Assembly (NCBI GenBank): GCA_934502905.1
Contig: CAKSVK010000092.1
Span: forward strand, 1 to 14,152
Source: an uncultured Chitinophagaceae bacterium
GTDB taxonomy: Bacteria > Bacteroidota > Bacteroidia > Chitinophagales > Chitinophagaceae
Length of the DNA stretch: 14,152 nt
Reading direction: 5' to 3'
Of the stretch, positions 1 to 7,248 are shown one piece after another. Each line of letters starts with the position of its first letter. Positions within the stretch are counted from its first letter, which is position 1. Made by a program: the position numbers and the translations under genes. The notes under the pieces are model-generated. The model did not search any database and was not told the origin of the DNA. It was given only the letters and a program-made list of their open reading frames with translations.

Positions 1-203
1 ACTTTCATATCCATCACAAAACCCGTATCCGGAGCAGGTTCACCCACCACTTTCACTTCCAGTTCGTAATTGTGTCCATGATAATGCGGATTACTGCATT
101 TTCCAAACACTTTAAAATTCTCCTCCTCACTCCAGCCCGGGTTGAACAACCTGTGGGCTGCATTGAACCTTTCCCTTCTGTAAACCGCTACTTTATTACG
201 CAT
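1..203 (-). CDS. queD: 6-pyruvoyl-tetrahydropterin synthase / QueD family protein (partial, C-terminus off the left edge)
   Basis: Reading leftwards from an ATG at 203, 67 codons are open to the edge of the window. The protein shows the signature of the 6-pyruvoyl-tetrahydropterin synthase family: NAAHR with the first zinc-binding His at residue 17, the catalytic Cys in GKCSNP at residue 36, and HYHGHNY with zinc ligands at His42 and His44. The family converts 7,8-dihydroneopterin triphosphate to 6-pyruvoyl-tetrahydropterin or, as QueD, to 6-carboxy-tetrahydropterin for queuosine synthesis. In bacteria QueD is the commoner role, but the visible part cannot separate the two. The gene is divergent from cmk, and a TAnnTTTG box lies about 20 bases upstream of its start. 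The family is sure; the QueD name is an inference. Confidence 0.88.
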   Translation of the reverse strand, partial: MRNKVAVYRRERFNAAHRLFNPGWSEEENFKVFGKCSNPHYHGHNYELEVKVVGEPAPDTGFVMDMK

Positions 204-221
204 ATTTTTTATATCAGGTTG

Positions 222-229
222 CAAAAATA
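222..229 (-). promoter_or_regulatory. Candidate -7 promoter box for the queD-like gene
   Basis: On the minus strand the bases read TATTTTTG, a full match to the Bacteroidota -7 consensus TAnnTTTG. A transcript would begin about 13 bases before the ATG at 203. No TTG -33 element is visible at the usual distance, so only the -7 box supports this call. The rest of 204-352, the gap between queD and cmk, shows no clear gene or strong hairpin; no good cmk promoter was recognised there. Confidence 0.4.
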
Positions 230-352
230 CATACATTCGGGCGAAGGCCTGAAGGATTCATTAATCCCTGTACCTGGATTTGCCAACAGGTTTTATTTCA
301 GTGCCTTATAACAAGTTTTCCTATCTTCCTGACTATTTTTAAATTGCAGCCG

Positions 353-1036
353 ATGTCAGACAGAAAAATTGTGATTACCATTGATGGCTGGTCGTCCTGC
401 GGCAAGAGTACCCTTGCCAAAGAGCTGGCCAAAAAACTGCACTATACTTATATAGACTCCGGTGCCATGTACCGCGCCGTGACACTGTATTTTCTGCGAA
501 ACAATACAGACTGGAAGAATACGGATGCCGTGAAAGCGGCGCTGCAGGATATAGAGATCACTTTCAGGATAAATCCAAAAACAGGATTGGGAGAAGTGTA
601 CCTGAACGATGAAAACGTTGAATACCTGATCCGGGACCTAGTAGTGGCAGAAAAAGTAAGTGAAGTAGCCACCATTAAAGAAGTACGGGAATTTGCCGTA
701 GCACAACAACGAAGGATGGGAACGGATAAAGGCATTGTAATGGATGGAAGGGATATTGGCACCGTGGTTTTCCCGGAGGCAGAGCTGAAGATATTCATGA
801 CAGCAGATAATGCGGTGCGGGTGGAAAGGCGGTTTAAGGAATTATATGCCAAAAACCCGAACATAACCATTGAAGAAGTGAAGAACAACCTGGAAATGCG
901 GGATTATATTGATTCCCATCGTGAAGTAAGCCCCCTGCGGCAGGCGGAGGATGCTATTGTGCTGGATAATACACATCTCTCTCCGGAGGAGCAGTTTAAG
1001 CTTGCTTTGAGTTGGGTAAAAGAAAAGACCGTCTGA
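353..1036 (+). CDS. cmk: Cytidylate kinase (CMP/dCMP kinase)
   Basis: Transfers the ATP gamma-phosphate to CMP or dCMP in the cytosol, giving CDP/dCDP for RNA, DNA and lipid precursor synthesis. The 227-residue protein begins with a P-loop, DGWSSCGKST (residues 11-20). It then has the IDSGAMYRA segment (34-42) and the hallmark DGRDIGTVVFP motif (131-141), whose Arg and Asp bind CMP. An Arg-rich lid follows near residues 156-160, and MRDYIDSHRE lies toward the C-terminus. Length is normal for bacterial Cmk. An in-frame TTG three codons upstream (344) is possible, but the ATG at 353 fits the usual short N-terminus. The aminotransferase gene follows after 55 bases on the same strand and could be cotranscribed. 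Confidence 0.96.
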   Translation: MSDRKIVITIDGWSSCGKSTLAKELAKKLHYTYIDSGAMYRAVTLYFLRNNTDWKNTDAVKAALQDIEITFRINPKTGLGEVYLNDENVEYLIRDLVVAEKVSEVATIKEVREFAVAQQRRMGTDKGIVMDGRDIGTVVFPEAELKIFMTADNAVRVERRFKELYAKNPNITIEEVKNNLEMRDYIDSHREVSPLRQAEDAIVLDNTHLSPEEQFKLALSWVKEKTV

Positions 1037-1091
1037 GTTGATCCGTACCTGTTCAAAAACTTTCCGGCATTTAAATAATTTTTGAAAAGCA

Positions 1092-2237
1092 ATGTTATCT
1101 ATCACCTCAAAACTTCCCGCGGTAGGCACGACCATTTTCACTACCATGAGTTCGCTGGCCCTCGAATACAATGCCGTGAACCTTGGGCAGGGCTTTCCTG
1201 ACTATCCTATGTCCGACAGGCTGATATCGCTTGTAAACGAAGCCATGAAAAAAGGATACAACCAGTATACCCATATGAATGGTTACCTGCCATTGCGCGA
1301 GGCTATCGCGGAAAAGATTACCGGTCTGTATGGATTGTCCGTGAGTCCCGACAGGGAGATCACTGTTGTACCCGGTGGCACTTACGCTATTTATACCTCT
1401 CTCACGGCAGTGCTGCACCCCGGGGATGAGGTCATCGTGTTTCAACCCTGTTATGACAGCTACATACCGAATATTATAGCGAATGGCGCCATACCGGTTC
1501 AGGTGCCGCTACAGTATCCCGATTATACGATCAACTGGCAGGCGGTACGGCAGTCCATTACACCCCGCACCAAAATGATCATGCTGAACTCTCCAAACAA
1601 TCCTACCGGCTCGGTACTGCGGGAGGCCGACATCGCAGCATTAAGAGAAATTGTAAAAGATACAAATATCTTTATACTCAGCGATGAGGTATATGAGCAC
1701 CTCATGTTTGATCATATGCCGCACCAGAGCATGTTACGATACCCCGACCTGTATGAAAGGAGCTTTGTTTGTTTTTCCTTCGGAAAGACCTATAACTGCA
1801 CCGGCTGGAAAATAGGCTATTGTGTGGCGCCGGCAAAGGCAAGCGCCGAGTTCAGAAAGGTGCATCAGTTTAATTGCTTTTCTACCGACACACCCAAACA
1901 GGTAGCACTGGCAACCTTCCTGAAAGAAAAAGACGAATACCTTCACCTGGGAAAGGCGATGCAGCAGAAAAGAGATCTTTTCCTGAAGCTGATGCGGGCA
2001 TCCAGGTTTAAAATGCATCCGTCGGCCGGCAGTTATTTTGTGCTTGGCAGCTACGGACATTTCAGCAGCGAACCGGAAAAAGATATTGCCATCAGGATAA
2101 CCAAAGAATCAGGTGTGGCAACCATTCCCGTCTCTGCTTTCTACACCGACGGTACGGATAATAAGGTACTGCGGTTTTGTTTTTGCAAAAAAGACGAGAC
2201 CCTGGAAAAAGCGGCTGAAAGATTATGTAAAGTATAA
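1092..2237 (+). CDS. Methionine aminotransferase-like PLP enzyme (YbdL/MtnE-type, class I/II)
   Basis: A fold-type I aminotransferase of 381 residues. Its opening SKLPAVGTTIFTTMS and NLGQGFPDYP, together with SFGKTYNCTGWKIGYCVAP, closely resemble the E. coli YbdL group, which prefers methionine and aromatic amino acids over aspartate. Visible PLP residues are the Asn in NSPNNPTG (about 170), Asp198 and Tyr201 in SDEVYEH, the Schiff-base Lys232 in SFGKTY, and Arg361 in LRFCFCKK, which binds the substrate carboxylate. The likely reaction is 2-oxo-4-methylthiobutyrate to methionine, the last step of methionine salvage, or the reverse. No other salvage gene is nearby, so the physiological substrate is inferred. 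A TAATTTTTG stretch (1076-1084) is one base longer than a promoter box and may drive it; otherwise it is read through from cmk. Confidence 0.9.
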   Translation: MLSITSKLPAVGTTIFTTMSSLALEYNAVNLGQGFPDYPMSDRLISLVNEAMKKGYNQYTHMNGYLPLREAIAEKITGLYGLSVSPDREITVVPGGTYAIYTSLTAVLHPGDEVIVFQPCYDSYIPNIIANGAIPVQVPLQYPDYTINWQAVRQSITPRTKMIMLNSPNNPTGSVLREADIAALREIVKDTNIFILSDEVYEHLMFDHMPHQSMLRYPDLYERSFVCFSFGKTYNCTGWKIGYCVAPAKASAEFRKVHQFNCFSTDTPKQVALATFLKEKDEYLHLGKAMQQKRDLFLKLMRASRFKMHPSAGSYFVLGSYGHFSSEPEKDIAIRITKESGVATIPVSAFYTDGTDNKVLRFCFCKKDETLEKAAERLCKV

Positions 2238-2238
2238 A

Positions 2239-2271
2239 TTCCGGCACGTATATTTTAGGTGCGTACCGGAA
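2239..2271. terminator. Imperfect hairpin between convergent genes, possible bidirectional terminator
   Basis: TTCCGGCACG (2239-2248) pairs with CGTACCGGAA (2262-2271): six pairs, one mismatch, then three pairs, with a 13-base loop. It lies two bases after the aminotransferase stop and 22 bases after the lipoprotein stop on the other strand. Runs of T after the stem are short on both strands (AATTTATACTTT on the minus side), so termination is plausible but not strong. Confidence 0.4.
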
Positions 2272-2293
2272 ATTGTTCTAAAGGAGGAGGCTG

Positions 2294-3103
2294 TTATTCT
2301 GCCGGTACAAAAACAAATCTTGCGTCAGGTACCAGCTGATCACCACGGAAGCCTTCGGCTTCAAATTTCAATGAACCGCTTTTCAATTCATTGATCACAG
2401 CTTTTTTGTACTCCCCTTCAAATTCATACAAAAAGGTACCAGGCTTTTCGATATCCCATGTCCAACGCATTGTTTGTGCCAGCTGAAGCGTGTCAGGAGC
2501 ATTCTCTGTTAATCCTAAAGCATAACGTTTCAGGTAATAGGTTCCCGTTTCGGAAAACCGTACCAATACCCTATATTCTTCAGGATATCCGATGCCGTAA
2601 ATGATGTTGCCGGTTGCAACAGAATCCAATATCCACGTCCTGCATATCAACCTGGTATTGGGATTGTCCGGAATAGCTTCTGCTTTATTTGCAGAAACAG
2701 ACAATTTCCCCCAGTCAGAGGTTGATATATTAAACGACAGACTTTCATCAGCAAAAGTAATATCGGTAAGCAATCCTAACCCATCCAGGCTAATTACGGT
2801 TGTGTCCTCAAGGCTGAAATCGCCATCAATAACATTTCCGTTCTCCAGTACCAGTATATAAGTAGTATCACTTAAGAACTCAATTGAGACAAATGAAGGT
2901 GGTCGTTGATTTTTAGCTGATGCCACATTATGAATTATCTTTCGCGTAGAAGCATTATTCATCTCCCATTTACCAAGAACCTTTTCAAACAGGCCGGGCT
3001 GGGGATCAGGAGTTACAGGCGCATTATCGTCTTTTCTGCAGGAAATAAAAGTGCCGACAATAAGCAATAATAATCCCGGAATGCAGGATATTTTCATTTT
3101 CAT
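2294..3103 (-). CDS. Lipoprotein with two lipocalin-like domains, function unknown
   Basis: A 269-residue protein with a lipoprotein signal: MKMK, a hydrophobic stretch (10-20), then FISC with the lipidated Cys at 22 followed by RKDD. A Pro-rich linker leads to two similar halves. The first (about 40-128) begins LGKWEMN; the second (about 150-250) begins CRTWILDS. Each then shows alternating beta-strands, the pattern of the lipocalin-like domains common in Bacteroidota lipoproteins. No catalytic motif is visible. The acidic residues after the Cys resemble a Bacteroidota surface-export signal, so it may reach the outer face of the outer membrane; this is an inference. It lies 71 bases downstream of the GntR-type regulator on the same strand with no promoter box recognised between them, so the two may be cotranscribed. 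The domain call rests on pattern only. Confidence 0.75.
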   Translation of the reverse strand: MKMKISCIPGLLLLIVGTFISCRKDDNAPVTPDPQPGLFEKVLGKWEMNNASTRKIIHNVASAKNQRPPSFVSIEFLSDTTYILVLENGNVIDGDFSLEDTTVISLDGLGLLTDITFADESLSFNISTSDWGKLSVSANKAEAIPDNPNTRLICRTWILDSVATGNIIYGIGYPEEYRVLVRFSETGTYYLKRYALGLTENAPDTLQLAQTMRWTWDIEKPGTFLYEFEGEYKKAVINELKSGSLKFEAEGFRGDQLVPDARFVFVPAE

Positions 3104-3174
3104 AAGAACCGGTTTTAATACGATTTAAGAAATGAAGAACGGATTTTCCTGCCGGAAATTGCCTGTAGTGAACT

Positions 3175-4209
3175 TTACAATGAAGCCCTGGTGGTCAATC
3201 TGAACGGTACGTAAATATGTTCCTTGCTGCCGGTAAGGATAAGCTCTGCAGCCTTTACACCCATTTGGTAGAAATCGGTAGAGATGGTGGTAATGCCATT
3301 CAGTATAATCTTTTTCAAAGCGGTTTCATTGTAGGAGATCACTCCTATATTCTTACCCACCTTAAATTTCATGGAGATCAGCCGCTCAATGAGGGTCACA
3401 AGGTCTGCTTCCATAAGATTAATATATACTTCACCGGAATGAATAGGCTCGGTGGCAATATCATGCACCACCTTATGGTTAAAAGCATATTCCTGGCAAA
3501 ACCGGTTAAATCCTTTTAATATCTCGCGGGGATAATAACTCTTCTCGGGGAAAATTATTTTCAGGGTATGGTACTTTGCCAAAGGTTTCAACGCCTTTTC
3601 CAGCGCCTGGTAAATATCCTTTTCAAAGTTCTCGTAAACACCGGCATACTCTCCGTCTACTTTTGTAATGCGCTTATCCAGCAGCACCAGCTTGTGCTTG
3701 GGGATGGTATTGATGATTTCGTGCTCGTTGTCTGCACCGTCAATAAAATGCGGTATGATCACATAATGCGAGTAGTCCTCACTGTTAGAGTTCCGGAGCA
3801 GCTTTTTAAAGAAGGAGTAATCGTTATTATATACGTAAAAATCTATAGCGGTGTTTTCCCCCAGGGTTTCTACAAATGCGTCGTAAATGATCTTTTTATG
3901 AGAGCTGAGCTTATTGAATAGGAGCATTACCCTGCGATCCTGCTTAATATCATCATTCACAATATAATATCCTTTACCGGGTACTGAGCCCAGAACACCC
4001 ATTTTTTTGAGGTATTTGTACCCCTTTTCAGCGGTGTCGCGGGATATTTCCAGCTCAAAGCTGAGCTCATTGATGGAAGGTACCAGGTCGTCTTTTTTCA
4101 GGTTGCCGGCTTCTATCGCATCCAGTATGGAATGGGTTAATTGCAGATATTTAGGCGTAGCAGAAAATTCATCTACCTGCACATGCTCAAAAAAACGCTT
4201 AAATTTCAT
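3175..4209 (-). CDS. GntR-family transcriptional regulator with a periplasmic-binding-protein-like sensor domain
   Basis: A 344-residue regulator. Residues 14-85 form a GntR-type winged helix: YLQLTHSILDAI, VPSINELS, SRDTAEKGYKYL, then GSVPGKGYYI. The rest (about 92-344) resembles the LacI/ribose-binding fold, with KLVLLDKR, NIGVISYNE and a C-terminal TTISTDFYQMGVKAAELI segment. This hybrid is common in Bacteroidota regulators of sugar use, so the ligand is probably a sugar or nucleoside, but no metabolic operon adjoins it to say which. An in-frame TTG at 4260 would add 17 residues unlike the family; the ATG at 4209 (MKFKRFFEHV) is the better start. It is divergent from cvfB and could control its own promoter, the lipoprotein downstream, or distant genes. 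Confidence 0.87.
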   Translation of the reverse strand: MKFKRFFEHVQVDEFSATPKYLQLTHSILDAIEAGNLKKDDLVPSINELSFELEISRDTAEKGYKYLKKMGVLGSVPGKGYYIVNDDIKQDRRVMLLFNKLSSHKKIIYDAFVETLGENTAIDFYVYNNDYSFFKKLLRNSNSEDYSHYVIIPHFIDGADNEHEIINTIPKHKLVLLDKRITKVDGEYAGVYENFEKDIYQALEKALKPLAKYHTLKIIFPEKSYYPREILKGFNRFCQEYAFNHKVVHDIATEPIHSGEVYINLMEADLVTLIERLISMKFKVGKNIGVISYNETALKKIILNGITTISTDFYQMGVKAAELILTGSKEHIYVPFRLTTRASL

Positions 4210-4280
4210 ATCACAATCACAAAATATGCCGACAAATGGGGTTAGTATTTGGATTGCCAAAGTAATAAAAATAAACGAAA

Positions 4281-4297
4281 CGGAACGCTTCGTCCCG
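4281..4297. promoter_or_regulatory. Dyad between the GntR-type regulator and cvfB, possible operator
   Basis: CGGAACG-CTT-CGTCCCG is a dyad with six of seven positions matched, in the 125-base divergent gap. It lies just upstream of the candidate cvfB -7 box TATCTTTA (4306-4313), so a bound regulator could block that promoter. That the adjacent GntR-type protein binds here is inference from position and symmetry alone; it could also be chance. Confidence 0.3.
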
Positions 4298-4305
4298 ATT
4301 CACCC

Positions 4306-4313
4306 TATCTTTA
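4306..4313 (+). promoter_or_regulatory. Weak candidate -7 box for cvfB
   Basis: TATCTTTA matches seven of eight positions of TAnnTTTG and would place transcript start about 15 bases before the ATG at 4335. No TTG -33 element is seen at the right distance. Confidence 0.3.
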
Positions 4314-4334
4314 ACGATTGTAAGAGGATAACAT

Positions 4335-5171
4335 ATGATAGAAGCAGGAGAATATTATACGCTGAAAGTTTTGAGGATCGCTACGCCCGGAGCCTATCTT
4401 GACGATGGGAAGGAAGGTATTCTTTTACCCAACCGGTTCCTTACGCCTGACATACGGGAAGGAAGCAGCGTCCGGGTCTTTGTTTATCACGATTCTGAAG
4501 GAAGAGCAGTAGCTACCACCGAGAAGCCATTGGGGAAAGAAGGCGATATCGTACTGCTGGAAGCTGTTTCGGTTACACCCCAGGGCGCTTTTCTGGACTG
4601 GGGGCTTATGAAAGATATTTTTGTTGCCAAATCGCAGCAGAAAGACCGGATGTATAAAGGCGAAAAATACCTGGTAAAAATATACAGGGATGACCAAACA
4701 GGACGTATAGCCGCCACAGAAAAAATTGACCGCTTTTTAAGCAATGAAAAACTAACGGTGAGAGAAATGGAAGTCGTTGACCTGGTAGTTTACCGGCGCA
4801 GCGACCTGGGATACGTAGTGATCATTAACAACCGGCACACAGGTTTGATACACTACAACGAGGTATTCCGGAAAATGGAGCCCGGAGACCGCTTTAAAGG
4901 ATTTATTAAGAAGATAACGGAAGACAACAAAATAGATGTGGTTGCCGGAGAGCCGGGATATACCAAAGTAGATACAGAAGCGGAAAAGATACTGGAATTA
5001 TTACATGAGCACAACGGCTATCTTCCCTATAACGACAAATCAAAGCCGGAAGACATCTACGATTTCTTCGGCATGAGCAAAAAGACATTTAAGATGACCA
5101 CAGGAGGGTTATATAAGCAAAAGAAAATAGCCTTTACTGAAACCGGCATCCGGTTGCTGCCGGAACAGTAA
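4335..5171 (+). CDS. cvfB: CvfB-like S1-domain RNA-binding protein
   Basis: A 278-residue cytosolic protein with the CvfB/YitL layout. Three S1-like OB-fold segments lie at about 6-62 (YTLKVLRIATPGAYL), 68-130 (GDIVLLEAVSVTPQGAFLDW) and 145-205 (VVDLVVYRRSDLGYVVIINN). A C-terminal winged-helix segment follows (about 215-275: LHEHNGYLPYNDKSKPEDI, FGMSKKTFKMTTGGLY). CvfB was described in Staphylococcus aureus as an RNA-binding regulator of virulence genes; in Bacteroidota its targets are unknown and a general RNA role is assumed. A purine-rich GAGGA stretch precedes the ATG. The last 14 codons and the stop codon are also part of a long inverted repeat (5128-5177) that serves as terminator for the gene on the opposite strand. 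Confidence 0.88.
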   Translation: MIEAGEYYTLKVLRIATPGAYLDDGKEGILLPNRFLTPDIREGSSVRVFVYHDSEGRAVATTEKPLGKEGDIVLLEAVSVTPQGAFLDWGLMKDIFVAKSQQKDRMYKGEKYLVKIYRDDQTGRIAATEKIDRFLSNEKLTVREMEVVDLVVYRRSDLGYVVIINNRHTGLIHYNEVFRKMEPGDRFKGFIKKITEDNKIDVVAGEPGYTKVDTEAEKILELLHEHNGYLPYNDKSKPEDIYDFFGMSKKTFKMTTGGLYKQKKIAFTETGIRLLPEQ

Positions 5172-5177
5172 AGGCTA
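5128..5177 (-). terminator. Strong intrinsic terminator of the minus-strand envelope operon, overlapping the cvfB 3' end
   Basis: A 12-base perfect inverted repeat, TAGCCTTTACTG (5128-5139) and CAGTAAAGGCTA (5166-5177), encloses a small internal loop (AAA/AA). Inside it is a six-pair stem, CCGGCA/TGCCGG, with a nine-base loop: 18 pairs in all. On the minus strand the stem is followed at once by TTTTCTTTT, the U-tract of a rho-independent terminator, 16 bases after the stop of the barrel gene at 5194. On the plus strand it is followed by A-rich sequence, so it is not a standard terminator for cvfB, whose stop codon lies in the stem. Confidence 0.85.
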
Positions 5178-5193
5178 AAAAGAGATCGTCAGC

Positions 5194-5751
5194 TTAGAAG
5201 TTGAACCCGACACGCAACGACGCCAGCGAGATAGTGGATTTTTCTTTCTTCAGAAGGGTACTTTCATAACGTAAGCCCAGTTCCAGCTTACCGAGGTCTA
5301 CACCGATAGTTGGGGCCCAGGTGAATCCTCCGGTACTATACTTTGAGCTGCGGATATTTTCATAATCGGTTTCTTCATCAATGGAAGCAGCATAAAACGA
5401 GTAGATGCTGTATCCGCCCTCTGCCATCACAAAAAACTTACTGGCAAAATTATATTTGTATCCCAGCTTTAAGGGTATGCTTGTTCCTACCTTCACGTCC
5501 TCATCAATCTTCTTGGGTATCACGACCATTCCTCCTGGCGTAAAGGTTATATAACCCGGTCCTGCTTTCACGGAGAACCGCAGGTTTAGTCCTCCCTGGA
5601 AGCCGAAGCCTTCCTTCATGCCTTTGTCTCCAACAACAGGTCCACCTTCGAAACCAAAACCAAAACTGAAAGGCTTATCGCTTTGCGCTTGTAATTGTGT
5701 AGCAGATGTGATGGCAGCAAATGCCATCTCCAGTGCCAGTATTTTTTTCAT
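5194..5751 (-). CDS. Outer-membrane beta-barrel protein, porin/opacity-like family
   Basis: A 185-residue protein with a signal peptide (MKKILALEMAFAAITSATQL, probable cleavage after QAQ at 23). The mature part is rich in Gly and in alternating hydrophobic/aromatic strands (FSFGFGFEGGP, FGFQGGLNLRFSV, LKLGYKYNF, FFVMAEGGYSIYSF, APTIGVDLGKLELGLRYES) and ends in an aromatic residue (VGFNF). These are features of a small outer-membrane barrel, probably eight strands. It has no catalytic motif. It is the last gene of the probable four-gene minus-strand unit, 66 bases after the gene ending at 5818, and is followed by a strong terminator. Its role is unknown; the general fold is likely. Confidence 0.78.
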   Translation of the reverse strand: MKKILALEMAFAAITSATQLQAQSDKPFSFGFGFEGGPVVGDKGMKEGFGFQGGLNLRFSVKAGPGYITFTPGGMVVIPKKIDEDVKVGTSIPLKLGYKYNFASKFFVMAEGGYSIYSFYAASIDEETDYENIRSSKYSTGGFTWAPTIGVDLGKLELGLRYESTLLKKEKSTISLASLRVGFNF

Positions 5752-5817
5752 AAAAAGGATTTAGTTAGGGATAATAACCCATTTCCCTTTTATTTATTGT
5801 CTGCTGCTGACAACAGC

Positions 5818-6507
5818 TTACTTAAGAAGGCGATACCCGAAGCAGGCTTCAAAATTTACAGCAGTATATTTCCCGCTAAACAGGTTTTCCGACCCTCCGA
5901 ATATACTGGTACGTGTAAGAGAGAGCAGATCAGTATTCTGGTTGTTGCCCGGCAGGTGATAGGACACGTTGTTATTGCTGGAGCCCAACGCCAGGCTAAT
6001 ATCAAACAGGAACCGTTTGTCCTTGCCGAAGGCGGACTGCATCCCGGTTTTACCCATAATGAACCATTCCCGGTTGATCGTGCGGTAAGTCTCCCAAACA
6101 GCATAGCTGTTGCCGGAAGGATTTTGCCAGTACCAGTCTGAAACAGCCGTTCTCACATATTTGCCGCCCCCGGCTATGGCTATATAAGGCCAAACCCTTG
6201 ACCGGCTGTTGATCAACCTGTTTCCAGCTATATAGTAACGCAGTTCCTGCCGCAACCTGCCACCGCTGGTATTTCGAGATGAGCCGGAATAATTTCCATA
6301 AATATAGTCTGCCGCCGTTCTGACGGAAAAGGATGGATGAAAACGATATTCCCCGCCAATTGAAGCGGAAACATCACTATTCCATAGTGATAAAGGGGTA
6401 AAGGAAAGCGGCCAGCTTTTCAGCAAAGGTGCCTGGTGACTTTGAGCAACCAGGTTCAGTGACAACAGTAAAAAAGCGGTACATATTAAAGAGGTATACT
6501 TTATCAT
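5818..6507 (-). CDS. Secreted hypothetical protein, probable outer-membrane beta-barrel
   Basis: A 229-residue protein with a signal peptide (hydrophobic core about 6-19, likely cleavage near VAQ at 22). The mature part holds amphipathic aromatic-rich strands (SASIGGEYRFHPSFSVRTAA, RLRQELRYYI, VWPYIAIAGGGKYVR, FLFDISLALG, YTAVNFEACFGYRLL), typical of an outer-membrane barrel. It differs from the shorter barrel protein downstream. Its ATG overlaps the end of the LVIVD lipoprotein gene by four bases (ATGA type), so the two are probably translationally coupled and their products may work together, for example as a lipoprotein sitting on a barrel. That partnership is inference. I do not recognise a named family. 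Confidence 0.72.
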   Translation of the reverse strand: MIKYTSLICTAFLLLSLNLVAQSHQAPLLKSWPLSFTPLSLWNSDVSASIGGEYRFHPSFSVRTAADYIYGNYSGSSRNTSGGRLRQELRYYIAGNRLINSRSRVWPYIAIAGGGKYVRTAVSDWYWQNPSGNSYAVWETYRTINREWFIMGKTGMQSAFGKDKRFLFDISLALGSSNNNVSYHLPGNNQNTDLLSLTRTSIFGGSENLFSGKYTAVNFEACFGYRLLK

Positions 6508-7244
6508 CCATTCAGTATTTCAGACAGGTAAACAGGCTCCGCGGGATTACTGATATCATATAATACCATTCCATTGGTAACCATAGTGATCAACAGGTTA
6601 CCGATAGGAATACAGTCGATAAAAGTATGTCCTGTTATGGTATTCAGCTTCTCCGGGATGGCTGCATCCGTTATATCAAATACTACCAGTCCCGCTTCAG
6701 CGTCGCATACATACAGGTAGTTACCGGATAAGCCCAGTCCGCGAGGGTTGGATAATTGTATCGTAAATTTCAAAGCAGGCGATACGGGATTTGTAACATC
6801 AAATACCTCCAGGGAATTGGCGTTTCCACCACAGTTATTTCCCGTCCTGACAGTAACATACGCATACTGGCCGTTAGCTACAACAGGATCACAGGCTGTT
6901 ACATGAAAGGCGGAGCCCTGGTATTTGGGTTCGCCGGCCCGGGAGATAGAGATGATATGCATAGCGCTCATCGTACCGATAAAAAGCTGATCGCCCCAGG
7001 GATAAATAGTTTCCACCTCTCCTTCCAGGCTGAGCATGAGGGACCCCAGCTTCACCGGTCCGGCAGGATTTTGCAGTCCGAAAGTATGCAGGCTATTGCC
7101 ATCTACTACATAAAGGTGGTCTTTCGCAATGGTAAACCGTGCCAAAGAGCCCCCTGTTCCTGTACCGGGTCCCAACTTACTATCTTTACTGCAGCCTATT
7201 AAAACGATCAACAACAGCAAAGCCGGCCTATATATCTTTCTCAT
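6504..7244 (-). CDS. LVIVD-repeat lipoprotein (beta-propeller-like)
   Basis: A 246-residue protein with a lipobox LIGC (lipidated Cys18) and SKDSK after it. I count five LVIVD-type repeats, each of the form hydrophobic-x-D-(I/V)-(S/T)-(N/D)-P-x-x-P: weak ones near 52 and 95, then LEVFDVTNPVSP (145), LVVFDITDAAIP (186) and MVLYDISNPAEP (226). Such repeats build propeller-like surface domains in bacteria; their ligands are mostly unknown. Cys118, Cys138, Cys180 and Cys211 could form disulfides in the exported protein. The start lies four bases after the stop of the related shorter lipoprotein gene, and the end overlaps the next gene by four bases. A surface or periplasmic location is likely. 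Confidence 0.82.
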   Translation of the reverse strand: MRKIYRPALLLLIVLIGCSKDSKLGPGTGTGGSLARFTIAKDHLYVVDGNSLHTFGLQNPAGPVKLGSLMLSLEGEVETIYPWGDQLFIGTMSAMHIISISRAGEPKYQGSAFHVTACDPVVANGQYAYVTVRTGNNCGGNANSLEVFDVTNPVSPALKFTIQLSNPRGLGLSGNYLYVCDAEAGLVVFDITDAAIPEKLNTITGHTFIDCIPIGNLLITMVTNGMVLYDISNPAEPVYLSEILNG

Positions 7245-7248
7245 AGCG

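Noticed and set aside
72..311. A 79-codon plus-strand open frame at the left end
   Set aside because: Its first part is the antisense of the conserved queD-like gene and the rest covers the divergent promoter region; it has no recognisable protein features.
2113..2394. A 93-codon plus-strand frame across the convergent junction
   Set aside because: It overlaps the aminotransferase and the lipoprotein in another frame and has no family-like composition.
3145..3158. TTTCC-TGCC-GGAAA repeat between the regulator and the lipoprotein as a terminator
   Set aside because: Five pairs with a four-base loop and no U-run; too short to separate from chance.
5797..5813. TTGTC/GACAA hairpin between the two barrel genes as an internal terminator
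   Set aside because: Only five pairs and no clean U-tract; it may be a processing site but is not supported as a terminator.
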